From Diploptera punctata (lineage: Eukaryota; Arthropoda; Insecta; Blattodea; Blaberidae), in NCBI GenBank assembly GCA_030220185.1, contig JASPKZ010009646.1:36100-100099 (forward strand): a stretch of 64,000 nt of DNA, in the 5' to 3' direction. The number at the start of each line of letters is the position of its first letter. The stretch's first letter is position 1. Below, piece by piece: positions 43,734 through 55,325 of this stretch. The position numbers and the translations under genes are program-made. The notes below the pieces were generated by a model that was not told the DNA's origin, ran no database searches, and worked only from the letters and a program-made list of their open reading frames with translations.

Positions 43734-43967
43734 AGAAATATTTCCAAAAACGTTAAATAGAATGCATTAGCGGAAAATAATATTTGGAAAATCTAATTGT
43801 ATGTTGAAAAAACTATATTAGTTAGAATTATATTTAAGACAGCTCCTCAAAAACTCAGGTCACTAACGTCGGACGGCATGAACGGCTGTCTTATTTCAGC
43901 CTTGAGATATATTTACGCTCCGAAAATCTAGTACACGGGACCAATATATTTAATTCCCTTCAGAAGG

Positions 43968-44324
43968 AAGTTGAATGGAGAAGACTACAGAACAATGAAC
44001 TACATGGTCTTAATGGGAAGCCAGATATAATAAGAACACTTAAGTCTCGTAGACTGCGATGGGCAGGACTTGTTGCACGCATGGGGAATGAAATACTTGC
44101 ATGGAAGCTTCTTGTAGGAAAGCCAGAGAGAAAACGCCCAGTTGGTAGACCAAGAATGAGGTGGGAGAATAACATTAACTATGATTTGAGGGAAGTAGAT
44201 TATACAGGGAATGATTGGAAAGCATTAGCTCAGGATAGGGATGTGTGGAGAGTTTATGTCCGCACGGCCATGAACCTACGGGTTCGATAGTGCCAGTGAG
44301 TAAGTAAGTAAGTAAGGAAGTAAC
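43968..44324 (+). mobile_element. LINE family A 3' end
   Basis: In frame almost throughout: WRRLQNNELHGLNGKPDIIR, LRWAGLVARMGNEILAWKLL, the GRPRMRWENNINYDL block and MNLRVR with the stop at about 44290, then GTGCCAGTGAG and five GTAA units. One of the youngest-looking family A copies. Confidence 0.92.
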
Positions 44325-44327
44325 CTT

Positions 44328-44582
44328 AGAAGAACAAAAGGCTGCACAAGAATGGATCGGTTAAAGAATGAAGATATAAGAACAGAGTTAAATATATATC
44401 CATTAAATGATAAAATCAAATGATATAGAGAAAAATGGTTTAGACGTGTAGAAAGAATGAACGTAACAAGATTACCAAAAGCAGCATTTAACTACAAGCC
44501 AAGAGGTTCAACGAATATCTGAACAACTGTTAGGCAGGCCCAGGCATTTTGTCTAGCCCGTGAAGTGAAGAAGAAGAAGGTA
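44328..44582 (+). mobile_element. LINE family B-like 3' end
   Basis: Follows the LINE A tail directly. The plus strand contains MNVTRLPKAAFNYKPRGS and a GAAGAAGAAGAAGG end. Same coding end as the inverted copy at 18395-18830. Confidence 0.8.
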
Positions 44583-46084
44583 GTATCAATTGACCCCGGC
44601 CGGGTTTGAACCGTATATTTTGCAAACAGAAACAAGCACCGGAACCCAAGTAATTTAGAATGGATCTTAGGCAATGCAATTAGAAGGATTCAATTAGCTG
44701 AGGAAAGGAATCATTAACTAAAATAATGAATGTAGCATTAAACATCCGGGTTCCACAGAATTAGTTAATTATTAGCTATAAGATTACAGCGAACAAAATC
44801 CAATGCTAATGTATTATTCCTTTGACTATACATGTTTCATTACCCAGACCGGTGTGCTCCTCTACCCTTCTTTCTCAATCAATCAGCGTCAAACCCCGTA
44901 TTGCTTAACCTAGTGCAGATGTCACCAGCGAAACAATGCTTTGTAATAATAATAACCAATAACAAAGATGATAACGCTACTGACCCCGTCCCAAGCTTAT
45001 AACTAAATAACGTGTTCATTTCCTGCATAACATGTCTGGAACGAGATAATTACATGATAGAATTCAAATGCATGCGCAGCACGATTATATTTTGTTCGCT
45101 GTCACGCTATAGTTTGTTAAGTGTATAAATGAAAACAAAATAAAACGACAAAAGAACATATCGCACCCCGGCAAGAATAACATTACAACAAAAAAAAAAG
45201 TCATTTTCCAGTACATCAAAAAGGAAGTTCACTTACATCACAGTTCGTATGTGCAAATTGTACCTTGCTTAGTTAGGAATTCAGTTACTGACTTATTTTA
45301 TACGGTTTAAACAAATTGTGTTGTTTTTAATTGGGGATTAATCCGTCCATTTTTGAGTTGTGAGGTTATTATTGCCAGGGTTCGATATTACATTTTAGGA
45401 GAAAAATATACGCATAGACCGGGATTTGAACCCAGGGCCTTTAGCTTTATACGCTAATACAATGCCACTAATAAATCCAAGGCCTTCAATCTAAATACAA
45501 AATTTTCCTTTATACATTTTATTTCCCGAGAGGGCTAAATGCTTGCCAACCGTTAGTCGACATGCGAATTGGGGCTTCGTATTTAAGAAGACTTTAATTG
45601 GAATATAACATTACTTTATAAATCCAGTAGATCTTTTTACGATGAACATAAAACATCGAAAGAGCATATGCTTATAAGTAGATAATTCTCTTGCAATATA
45701 CAAGATACTTTTCCTATCGATGTTCTAAATGAATAGATTAAAACAATATAAAAGGAATTATGAATGGCAAATTAATATACAGATGAAAAAGAATTAAAAG
45801 TAAATGATGAGTAATTTGTGTGTGTCTGCTCGCACCCGAACCGAGTCTTGCTCTCTCAAACAAGTTGGTAGAGAGCAAAACATAGTGGGGTGCCGTTTGA
45901 TAAATCGTCCGTCTTTTCTCACTCCGTTAATGTTGTCTTTTCTCTCTGACTTTTTGTCTTTATGATTTCTTTCTTAATCTCGCGACCAACAACTGACCAG
46001 CTTAATGAACTTTCCAACCCTACGAAAAGACCTGTGTTTGTCCCCAACACAATGCCTATATTTCTTGGCTTCGGATAATGTTTA
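44583..46084. other. No host gene; possible SINE remnant at 45357-45475
   Basis: Intergenic. At 45420-45470 a reversed tRNA-like pair of promoter boxes (GGGTTCAAATCCC on the minus strand, near 45428) suggests an old SINE, without a second copy to define it. Confidence 0.45.
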
Positions 46085-46482
46085 TTAAGTTCTTAGGAAA
46101 ATTTTTGGATCAAAGAGAGATGAACAGACAGGTGAATGGAGAAGACTACATAACAATGAACTACATGGTCTTTATAGGAAGCCAGATATAATAAGAACAG
46201 TTAAGTCTCGTAGACTGCGATGGGCAGGACATGTTGCGCGTATGGGGAATGAAAGACGTGCATGGAAACTTCTTGTAGGAAAGCCAGAGGGAAAACGCCC
46301 AGTTGGTAGACCAAGAATGAGGTGGGAGAACAACATTAACTATGATTTGAGTGAGGAAGTAGATTATACAGGGAATGATTGGAAAGCATTAGCTCAGGAT
46401 AGGGATGTATGGAGAGCTTATGTCCGCGCGGCCATGAACCTTCGGGTTCGATAGTGCCAGTGAGTTAGTTAGTTAGTTAAGT
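46085..46482 (+). mobile_element. LINE family A 3' end
   Basis: Good copy covering about the last 120 codons: KFLDQREMNRQVNGEDY-type start (shifted), then in frame LRWAGHVARMGNERRAWKLL, VGKPEGKRPVGRPRMRWEN, a YDLSEEVDYTGNDW variant (an extra codon) and MNLRVR, stop near 46454, 3' end and TTAG tail. Confidence 0.92.
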
Positions 46483-47130
46483 CTTTCTACAAAATTTAAT
46501 ATGGAGTTAAAAAAGACCATAGTGAGAAGATCAGGAGAATACACGCGACATATAAGGGGCAGGGAATTAATGATATCGTTTCTGAAAGTTATAATATGGC
46601 AAATTATTGCTCACATACACGGTGTGTATGTGTGTGATCTTTTATGAGTGTATTTAAAGTTATAGATATTAATCATCTAATGTACCGGGGCCAAAATCTT
46701 GTGCCTCCCCCACTCGTATTAAATAACGCATATTTTATTATAGCATACGTTAAGAACAGTTTAAATAATGGAAAACTAGCAAAACAAATAAAAGCAGCGA
46801 GGCGACTTTTTTAACAAATGCACGATAGCACATTACCTAATGTTATTGTCACATTAATCAAAATATATCCCAATTTTATAAGGTCACGAAACTGATACTG
46901 ACCAAATCCTGAAGTCCCAAACCTGAATGTTTCTGGACACATGCATTTATTTTTACTTACATTTTTATTGTATCTGTGTTTATGAATTTACTTGGCCACA
47001 ACTCCTTCTACTACCATCCTTGCATCTGTGTTCTCTACACAATATCATGGCCGAATTTATCCATAACCAAGTATATATATATGTGTGTGTGTGTGTGTTA
47101 TATTGCAGATTTTCGCGGATGTAAGTATGA
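46483..47130. other. No gene recognised
   Basis: Intergenic; TA/TG dinucleotides at about 47072-47098. Confidence 0.45.
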
Positions 47131-47189
47131 ATAAGGAAGTTTTCTTGGGTTTTCCGCGTCTTGGATTCAAGTTCGGCCTTTGGACACTG

Positions 47190-47233
47190 ATTCCGACGTT
47201 TCGGCATGATCCCACATGCCATTATCAAGGAAT
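47190..47233 (-). ncRNA. Hammerhead-like motif HH4a, core degraded
   Basis: Minus strand: helix I AUUCC/GGAAU (5 pairs), core UUGAUAA (two changes from CUGANGA), one U, helix II GGCAUG/CAUGCC, GAA, palindromic helix III ACGU, then C, giving the classical GUC cleavage triplet. The two core changes should abolish activity. Confidence 0.55.
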
Positions 47234-47540
47234 GATAAGTTCGAGTCACAGGTTTAGGTCTTATATAATTAAACAAATAGAGTTTTCGCTGTGGTCCGTT
47301 TCCGAAGCCGTACACCCATCCAATGTTTAGTTCTTATCTAGTTAAACACCTTCAGTTTTCATTGCATAAGAACTAAACCTTGGATGGATGTACGGCTTCG
47401 GAAAAGGACCACACTGAAAACTGAAGGTGTTTAACTACATAAGAACTAAACCTTGGATGTGTACGGCTTCGGAAACGGACCACAGCGGGAACTCTATTTG
47501 TTTAATTATATAAGACCTAAACCTGTGACTCGAACTTATC

Positions 47541-47584
47541 ATTCCTTGATAATGGCATGTGGGATCATGCCGAAACGTCGGAAT
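47541..47584 (+). ncRNA. Hammerhead-like motif HH4b, core degraded
   Basis: The same 44-nt motif as 47190-47233, on the plus strand in the other arm, with the same core changes. The duplication therefore happened after, or was homogenised with, those changes. Confidence 0.55.
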
Positions 47585-47642
47585 CAGTGGCCAAAGGCCG
47601 AACTTGAATCCAAGACGCGGAAAACCCAAGAAAACTTTCTTA

Positions 47643-47673
47643 TTCTATATATATATATATATATATCTGTGTG

Positions 47674-47726
<53 letters not shown>
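47643..47726. repeat. (TA)n then (GA)n microsatellites
   Basis: TA run to about 47666, then about 50 bp of pure GA from 47675. Confidence 0.97.
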
Positions 47727-47730
<4 letters not shown>

Positions 47731-48004
47731 GCGAGAAGTAGAAGAATGTACTGCGTTTTATAAATATGGTCTCGCTTTTATTGAAGTAAGTAAGATTCCT
47801 CTGTAACAGTGGATTAAACAACTTTCCTTAATAAAAGGCCTACGTTGTATTAATAAAGGTTATTTTTCAATAGAATTGTAACAATTATCAAATCATTTAT
47901 TTATCTAGAGATACGCCAGGAAATAACCCTTAGGAACATTTGAAACAAACGAAAGGAAGATATTAGAACAAAAAGTCAACTATTCTTATTAAATATTAAC
48001 CAAA

Positions 48005-48235
48005 CATATAGGTTGTGGAACATGTAGGTAATTGCCCCATCGAACTGAATTCAGTTGATATCACCAATATGCAGTTCCCTAAAATCAATCCGCATATTAT
48101 CCTCGCACCTACACTTAGACTTTCCTAAATATATTTTTCCCAAGATATTCCCAATAAGATTTGTGAATGCATTTCTCCTCTCAACCATTCGAGCAACATG
48201 ACCTGCCAATCTCAATCTCCTAAATGTATATTAAT
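48005..48235 (-). mobile_element. LINE family A relative, old
   Basis: The minus strand reads LRRLRLAGHVARMVERRNAF, NLIGNILGK and CEDNMRIDFRELHIGD with few stops. This is the layout of the family A end with strong divergence. Confidence 0.7.
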
Positions 48236-48604
48236 TAACCATGACAGTATTAAGACAAAGATATAAATGCTAGATTTCCTCGTTGTGAAGCATTTTCCAT
48301 TCTCATCACTTATGGGACAAATACTCGCCTTAGGATCATATTTTGAAATACATTTAGATTGTTTCCCTTAATGCACGAGGTCATGTATACAAATCATACC
48401 CATAAATTAGCATTTATTAAAGGAATATGTCGTATTAACAAATACTATGTTTCATTCGACTTTTGTACGATTGTCAAATACTTAGCTTTTTAGTGAAAGT
48501 TTAGTCTCCGTTTGAAATTATTAAGCATACTAAAGACATGAATACATAATATTAAATCATATTGTGCTCTTATTTAAAAAAAAACGTAATCACAGAGCAG
48601 TTGT
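48236..48604. other. No gene recognised
   Basis: AT-rich intergenic DNA. Confidence 0.45.
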
Positions 48605-48725
48605 ATCTATTCTTCTTCTTCTTCTTCTTCTTCTTCTTAAACATAATTTGTAGGATTTTCATCCTGTTTATTTCCAAAATCACTCCTCGGAGAAACACGT
48701 ATTGGATGTGCAACGACAGATGCAG
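48605..48725 (-). mobile_element. LINE 3' end with (GAA)n tail
   Basis: Tail of GAA (seen as TTC, 48610-48638), then in reverse the shared 3' end GTGATTTTGGAAATAAACAG...ATGAAAATCCTACA. The same end is at 50995, 51275 and 61890. Confidence 0.8.
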
Positions 48726-49857
48726 TGGAGGAGTCCTTCTGTACGGTGAACCTGACGGAAGAATGAACTCTACATCTACTGCCTTATAGATTGGCAAACG
48801 GGCGGATGGGATTCGTTAGTCCTACAAGACAACCCATCTAGGAGAGACAACTCCGAAATAAAACGGGGCAGGCTGAGCTCTGGAGCTGGGAGGAAACCCC
48901 GAATAATAAACCCGACATAAACACGGGCTAGCAACCCACATCAAGGTGTATCTTATACATTGCACGAGGTCCCAAGGATCAAGCCTCGGATCAAAGACGG
49001 AAACAAAATACGACAAATGCTAGGAAAAGATCTATAATTTGGAAAAAGAAAGAGAAGCATTCTATGAAACTCTTCAAAATGTAACAAAAATAAACAATAG
49101 TTGTATCTCAAAAAATGTAATTTGACCCTGTGAACGTGGGATAACTCATGAATTCAAATATGTTGCCTCGACAATATAGAACTGCCATTGGCTGGCATTA
49201 AAGAAAATAACGTTCCCTTACCTATCTCATCAGTTTTCATGGTACGCTAGCCACGCCCATTCTAAGGATTAGCCCCGGTCAGAGAAAGCGTTATTACTTG
49301 TCCAAGTTAAGTCTGCACGGCTATTGGAGAAGTGTGGTTTGCGTTAGTGTCGCAAACTGTTTCTCTATGGATGGGAACATCCCTAAACAAATATGAAATA
49401 TCGTTACATGGTTATCAAATTAGTCATTTCGTGGACGACTGCTGAAGGTTTTCGGATCATTTAAAACCACAGTGTTCGTCATATTTTTATTACCAGCCTC
49501 ACGACACAACATAGCGGATGGGAATTGGCAATATGTAATGAGGAAGGCAATGGAGGGATAGTTCATTCCCTAGTAGTAACATAGTTTCCGCATTATTAAT
49601 TCGATCAATGACTACTCTAGGCGACAGATAATTTAAAAAGCACAGTGTTTTCCAGCACTCTCCTCCCAGACATATAACATAATACAGGGGACAGGAAGTG
49701 GCAACATAAGAAAGAGAATCGACAGCACACTTGTGATATTTTTGCGTGCAGATTTAACTTGGGCGAGTGATACAATTATACTGGGCTTCTTTTCGTTGAA
49801 GCGAGCTTCAAATAACATCAATAACATTGTACGATAAAATACATTATTAACTATTAT
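48726..49857. other. No gene recognised
   Basis: 48780-49030 has a plus-strand reading with DNPSRRDNSEIKRGRLSSGA that might be the 5' region of a LINE, but I cannot confirm it. The rest may be unique sequence. GTTTGCG/CGCAAAC forms a small palindrome at 49338-49358. Confidence 0.35.
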
Positions 49858-50080
49858 AAGGCCTGATAAGAATGGAAGAAGAGAGAGAATACCAAAGAAA
49901 ATGCTTAATTGGAAAGCTAATGGAAGAAATGGAAGAGGCAGACCTAGAGAACGTTGGAGTGAGGAGAAGTATGGAAACTACAGATTTGAGGAAAGAAGAT
50001 GCTTTAGACAGGAATCTCCGCGCGAAAATAACTTTGGATTGAAGGAGAAGCACTGTATTGTGGAATATTCTTAATAAAAA
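49858..50080 (+). mobile_element. LINE ORF2 end, short
   Basis: The plus strand encodes RMEEERIPKKMLNWKANGRN, GRGRPRERWSEE and, after shifts, LRKEDALDRNLRAKITLD with a stop, then an AATAAA-like end. It is the same kind of arginine-rich C-terminus as other LINEs here, but a separate family. Confidence 0.7.
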
Positions 50081-50944
50081 AACTCTATTATAAAATTGAA
50101 AATTATTATAAGCTTGTTGATTACTCGTCCATTTTTGGGGGTAAGCTCGGGAAGTCTCAAAGGACTAGCGAGACGCCACTGCCACAATTACGGTATGTAT
50201 TGCATGGACGCCCGACTGCTGCTTTAGAGATGCAACATATTAGTACAGTTTGTGTTCTTTATTAGTAAAACAAAACGCCACGGCGGTGGAGCGGTTAGAA
50301 ATAACAAACAAATGTTGAGCCCTTACACCCGGCAGGATGTTATGTCAATTCAAATTAACAAGGGTGACGCGTGCCATTCCAACAGTTCGCGGTTCCTATC
50401 CTGTCTTCTTGACAAATTCATACATACTTTTTAAAATAGAGATAATGTTATTGCAAAATTGCTGTGATTATAAACAAATGGCACATATTTAAATATACTG
50501 ACATTGGGAACTCGAAAATAATATTAAACTTCGTGTTGTTTTTATTAAATCAATTTAACATTGGCAATTTTTCGATATCATGACCTATTTTAAAGAGAAT
50601 TAAATTAAAATAATTTAAATGAGTTTAGTTATTACTCTGGAAAATTGGCATTACAGCGAGGGTGAAAACTGGTTTATTTCACACTCTCTACTACTGTATA
50701 AAAATCAGACCACAATGCACAACAATTATTAGATTAAGACAGAATTAAACTTTTTTTTTCAGTTTAGCCTTTCACCTTATGCATGCCACACATCATCCGG
50801 GCCTTACAGCAGCACAGCCTATCGGGAGAGGAATTTTAAACTGTAGATAACCTCTATACTTTCTTCGACCACACAAGCGCATGGAGAGCCTCCCCAAATG
50901 ATTGATCAGCTCAATACCAGAGCCTCCTCCGGGAGACAATACAA
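50081..50944. other. No gene recognised
   Basis: Intergenic. A tRNA-like CGGTGGAGCGGTTAGA at about 50283 hints at an old SINE head, but no B box follows. Confidence 0.4.
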
Positions 50945-50959
50945 CATTAAGACGAAATA

Positions 50960-51360
50960 CACAACACACACACACATACACACACACACACGAACACACA
51001 TCCAATACGTCTTCCTCCGAGGGGTGATTTTGGAAATAAACAGGATGAAAACATTATCTGATAAAATACACAACACAGAAATTGGGGACAAATGCCATAT
51101 TCAAGACATAACCAAATTTATTATAGATAGATGAAAATATTGGAAGGGTCATATAGAAAGAATGGAAGAAAACCGGCTTGCAAAAAGAGCTAAAGAAGAT
51201 AGATCAATGGACGGGAGAAGAACAAGAGGAAGACCAGCCAAGAGATGGAGAGACAGTGAATGCACATTCAATACGACTTCCTCCGAGAAGTGATTTTGGA
51301 AATAAACAGGATGAAAATCCTACAATTAAGTTTATGGAGAAGAAGAAGAAGAAGACACAT
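50960..51360 (+). mobile_element. LINE tail arranged as two nested 3' ends
   Basis: After a CA run (50963-50998), the 3' end TGATTTTGGAAATAAACAGG appears at 51028. It is followed by coding for YWKGHIERMEENRLAKRAKE and RTRGRPAKRWRD, then the same 3' end again at 51290 and a GAAGAAGAAGAAG tail at 51338. The CA-linked first copy looks like an earlier insertion or a duplication of the end. Confidence 0.7.
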
Positions 51361-51394
51361 TCACACTAAACATGGAGAATATGATGATTAGTGT

Positions 51395-51561
51395 AATGCC
51401 CAGACGATGTTCGGGGAACGTTTGGGCCTTAAAGTTTCCTGACATTTGTCTTACAGGTGAGGAAAAAAAAAATATCACCCAGGAAAACTGTCCCGGTCGG
51501 GGAACGAACCCGAGTCTGCTGTGTGCGAGGTAGCAACGCTACCCCGAGACCACATCGGTGG
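51395..51561 (-). mobile_element. SINE family 1, 3'-truncated
   Basis: Head at the right (reverse of CCACCGATGTGGTCTCGG), B-box region GGGTTCGTTCCC, and the body through TTCGGGGAACGTTTGGGCC. The 3' part is missing. Confidence 0.8.
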
Positions 51562-52412
51562 ACCAGAATTAAAATCATATACAACAATAATTTTCTCTAA
51601 ACTGTATTCACAGTTTATGTAAGATCCAATGTATCATTTTTTCGCGCATTTGATTATGCCGTATTACCCTAAGTAATTTGTACTCTAATCTACACACTTA
51701 TACCATGTATAACGTTCATTTAAAATTATAATTATTTCACTCACTGCTGGACTAACTACTCAGCCGTTCTTATTTGCATAAGTAATGCTATTCTTCTTCT
51801 ATGGATACCTATTTCCGTGATATCCCTAATTCTCTGACAATATTTCATTTCGTTTTCACGGAATTAAACTTTTTAAAAAGTAGTTCCCAGGGAATTGCAG
51901 ACATGGTATGTAATAGAAAACGTAGGTAATAGAAAACGGGAGTGAAAGGCAGGGACTCGAAACCACGTCGGTGGACCTTATCGTATTTATTTGAAAGTTG
52001 GTTTCAGTTTTGTGTGGCACACTGTATAAAAGAGACAGAAAATCTTTTTTAGCGTGTTTGTGTATTATTAAATGTAAAGAGAAGTTAATTAGCGGCTGTA
52101 AAATGCATTTTCCCAGGCTCTGTAGATGGGGAGGTTTTGGTTTATGAATATTGCTAATACATTAATATAATCACTAGGAGAGAAATGGTGGTCTGATTGC
52201 TTTAATATTCATTACAGTCCAGCACAGCCGGCTTCTCATATTAAACAGAACAACATTTTTAACGTACTGCGAGCAGCATCAAGCGCCTATCTCACGTTTC
52301 CCCCACTTTCAAAAGTTCATCCACAATATTAACTACAAAAACAGAGTCAATTTAAGAGTATATGTGTATGGGGGGATAGAGTCAATTCTAATAAAATTCA
52401 TTGTTAAAACCG
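51562..52412. other. No gene recognised
   Basis: Intergenic sequence, no signature. Confidence 0.45.
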
Positions 52413-52606
52413 TTGGGAAAGCCAGAGGGAAAACGCCCAGTTGGTAGACCAAGAATGAGGTGGGAGAATAATATTAACTATGTTTTGAGGAAAGTAGATT
52501 ATACAGGGAATGATTGGAAAGCATTAGCTTAGGATAGGGAAGTATGGAGAGCTTATGTCTGCGCGGCCATGAACCTACGGGCTCGATAGTGCCAGTAAGT
52601 AAGTAA
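52413..52606 (+). mobile_element. LINE family A 3' end, short
   Basis: Starts at GKPEGKRPVGRPRMRWENN and runs to MNLRAR, the stop and GTGCCAGTAAGTAAG. One TAG interrupts at the ALAQD position. A strongly 5'-truncated copy. Confidence 0.88.
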
Positions 52607-52709
52607 GTTAAAACCGTTGAGATGGAGAGTCATAAAATAAAATAAGTTAAAATATACCTTCTTAGGTAAGATCCGTCGTCCTCAACTTATAAAATATGTA
52701 TTCTTTATG

Positions 52710-52749
52710 CCTGTAGGCCTTTCAGAACATCCGTTCCATCTTCAGCAGG
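52710..52749 (-). ncRNA. Hammerhead-ribozyme-like motif HH5a
   Basis: Minus strand: helix I CCUG/CAGG, core CUGAAGA (canonical), one U, helix II GGAAC/GUUCU (one G-U), loop GGAU, GAA, palindromic helix III AGGCCU, A at the cleavage position. The most complete motif of the set. Confidence 0.68.
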
Positions 52750-52842
52750 TCCTCTTCGCTACAATATCTAGTATGATGTTTGATGCTGTTGGTCCTAATG
52801 TGGTGCATCAACCATCATACTAGATATTGTAGCGAAGAAGGA

Positions 52843-52882
52843 CTTGCTGAAGATGGAACAGATGTTCTGAAAGGCCTACAGG
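52843..52882 (+). ncRNA. Hammerhead-ribozyme-like motif HH5b
   Basis: Plus-strand partner of 52710-52749 in the other arm. Helix I is CUUG/CAGG with a G-U pair, and the helix II loop is AGAU. Core, helix II and helix III are unchanged. Confidence 0.65.
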
Positions 52883-53392
52883 CATAAAGAATACATATTT
52901 TATAAGTTGAGGACGACGGATCTTACCTAAGAAGGTACATTTTAACTTATTTTATTTTATGGGGGATAGAGAGAAGAAATCTAGCAATAAAGAACATAAC
53001 TGCTATGTTATGAAATGTTATAGAATTGTTATAGGAAATGCAAGATGGGATCGAATGAAGAATTATGATCAAGGATAGATTATAGCAGATAGGCCTATCG
53101 CTCGAAAAAAATGTAAAAGAAACAATTGATATAGCTTGGACCTGTGGTAAGAGTGGATGGGTTTGGAAAACATAGCAGATACAATGGAAGCAGAACTGAA
53201 GAGAAAATAATGAGGGAGGCTGAAGTAAGAGGGTATCAAGTATATAGCAATAACGTATGGAGACGTTTGGAGAAAAGAGAATGGCAAAATACACAAAATA
53301 CAGAGAATAGTGGAGGAAGGAGATTGAGACACTCCCAGCGCTATGATGGCAAAAGGAAAATCTGGAAGAACAAGACGTGAGAGCCATCTTTC

Positions 53393-53520
<128 letters not shown>

Positions 53521-54096
53521 TACACAAATACAAACACAAACATAATCAAAAGCACAAACACACACAAATATATACCTATAGACCAAACTTTGAAAATATT
53601 TCTCGTTTCTCCTATTCGAGTTCTATGACCGGCCCATATTAATTCCCTAAATATAGACTTAGCCCTAACAATTATGACAATGTTAGGACTTTATTATAGT
53701 GAGTGCCACAATTAAAGGCACATGGAGTCAGACTGTGCTGAAGCTTTTTCTTCAGGAAAGAGCCACTTTAATGGATTCCTTGCTCTCTTTACATACCAGA
53801 CATCGCAACGGAATGTGTCAAGTTAATAAAGGGTCCAAAATTCCTTAAAGTACTTTCCTGAAGAAACAGCTTCAACATAACCCGCCTTCGTATACAATTA
53901 ATCGTAATCCTCACTATAGGCCTACTGTAGTTATGGAGCTCCTCATTGTGACACTTCCTCCAATCTCAAATGTTATAAGACCGAATATTCGTAACAGAAT
54001 CCCAAATTTTTTATACTTGTAACTTATCTTGTTCTCATAATACCTTTTTTCATGTTAGTAGAGTACCGTACCACAGTACTGATATTACGCTATATA
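53521..54096. other. No gene; partial inverted repeat 53735-53890
   Basis: TTCTTCAGGAAAG at about 53748 and CTTTCCTGAAGAA at about 53851 form an inverted pair with weak flanking similarity. It may be another decayed Penelope-like end, but it lacks the hammerhead GAA side. Confidence 0.4.
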
Positions 54097-54660
54097 CAGG
54101 GTTAACGGTAATTACATTGACAAACTTCAGAGACTGATTCCTGACTGGAAATGAAGGAAAAAAGTCATAAACATGTGTCCTGAAATGAACGATGTGCGTG
54201 CAACGACAACAAATCGACCCGGCACACACAGTACATAGCATAATCGCATCCACGTCACAACATATGTTTAACGTGGCCTTCATGTGATGCAATTCACGCG
54301 TTCACACATCGTATTATGGATTGCTTCACTCTTTCGCATGTTCCGACCTCTCTCCGAATAGTGTCAAGGGCATGTGTCACATCGCATCCACGTCACAACA
54401 TATGTTTAACGTGGCCTCCATATGATGCAATGCACGAGTTCACACATCGTATTATGGATTGCCTCACTCTTTCGCATGTTCCGGTCTCTCTCCGAATACT
54501 GTCACAGGCGACGTGGGCACGCTGTTGAAGAGTATGTGCATCAAAAACTGGTTCAGCACTCACAACACTTTTCAGATGCCCCCAGAGATAACACTCCAGG
54601 AGGTTTAAGTCCGGTGATCTAGCAGGCCATGCAAGCCATCTACCGTGGCAAAGATGAATT
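54097..54660 (-). pseudogene. Mariner/Tc1-type transposase tail, duplicated and broken
   Basis: The minus strand from about 54650 reads LAWPARSPDLNLLECYLWGH, the third-aspartate region of the DDxD catalytic core. After shifts it continues AHTLQQRAHVACDSIRRET, then CERVRQSIIRCVNSCIASYG, GHVKHML and a stop near 54381. The last 138 bp are repeated in tandem (54243-54380), giving a second C-terminus. The left end TACAGGGTTAACGG near 54097 may be a terminal repeat. The N-terminal half is absent. A different family from the two mariner-like copies here. Confidence 0.75.
54243..54512. repeat. 138-bp tandem duplication
   Basis: Units 54243-54380 and 54381-about 54512, starting ATCGCATCCACGTCACAAC, differ at a small number of positions. 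They fall inside the transposase tail at 54097-54660. Confidence 0.9.
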
Positions 54661-54865
54661 TAAGGACACTTATTCATAGGACATGTTTACCTCCATTTAC
54701 AGTCGAATCAGCCCCTGCAGTTTGTCGGTGTAATTAAAACTCACCTGTAGATTATACAGAGCGTAAAATAGATTGGATCACGTAATTTTAGTATGACAAC
54801 GAGTTGTTTTGCACAAGCAGTACAACATAGAGTCTTGATAGAGGAGGAGAAAATATAACTAGTAA

Positions 54866-55246
54866 TTGAGAACAAAGTTCTTAGGAAAAATGTTGGATCA
54901 AAGAAAGGCGAACAGGCAGATGAATGAAAAAGACTACATAACAATCAGGTATAGGCTATTATCTTTATGACAAACCATATAAAATAAGAATGTCTCGTAA
55001 ACTGATATGGGCAGGACAAGTGCCACAAGCGTGGAATGAAAGAATGGACGTGGAAACTCGTATAAAAACTAGATGGAAAATGCCCAGTCAATAGGCCAAG
55101 AAAGAAGTGGGGGAATAACATTAATCATGGTTTTAAGGAGTTAAATTATACAGGGGATGACTGGAAAACATGTCAGGTTAGGGATGTATAGAGAGCTTAT
55201 TTCTGTGAGGGTATGAATCTAAGGGTTCAATAATGCCAGTAAGTTA
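54866..55246 (+). mobile_element. LINE family A 3' end, decayed
   Basis: Begins at the ENKVLRKMLDQRK position and ends TAATGCCAGTAAG. Small deletions remove several blocks (for example between NEW and LHNNE), and many frames are broken. Confidence 0.8.
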
Positions 55247-55325
55247 TAGATTAGCAATAAGTATAAACGGCGATGTAGGGCGTCGTGATTACACAATGCA
55301 ATCGACAAATATATGTAAATATAAG

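Larger units (their letters stand above)
47131..47644. repeat. Large inverted repeat with hammerhead-like motifs
   Basis: Arms of about 190 bp (47131-47320 and 47450-47644) are reverse complements with few mismatches (outer block TTTTCTTGGGTTTTCCGCG). The 130-bp centre contains direct repeats of AAGAACTAAACCTTGGATG and TACGGCTTCGGAAA. Each arm carries one hammerhead-like motif. The end organisation suggests a Penelope-like element reduced to its terminal repeats. No coding remains. Confidence 0.8.
52631..52961. repeat. Inverted repeat with paired hammerhead-like motifs
   Basis: Arms of about 150 bp (52631-52787, 52806-52961) around an 18-bp centre, ends CATAAAATAAAATAAGTTAA. Each arm holds one hammerhead-like motif with an intact core. 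TTGAGGACGACGGATCTTA in the arm is related to TTGAGGAGACGAACCTT in the repeat at 30036, tying the two loci to one superfamily of Penelope-like ends. Confidence 0.85.

Noticed and set aside
53735..53890. A fifth Penelope-like inverted repeat with hammerhead
   Set aside because: CTGAAGA is present in both arms, but the GAA and helix III parts are absent and arm similarity is limited to about 20 bp.
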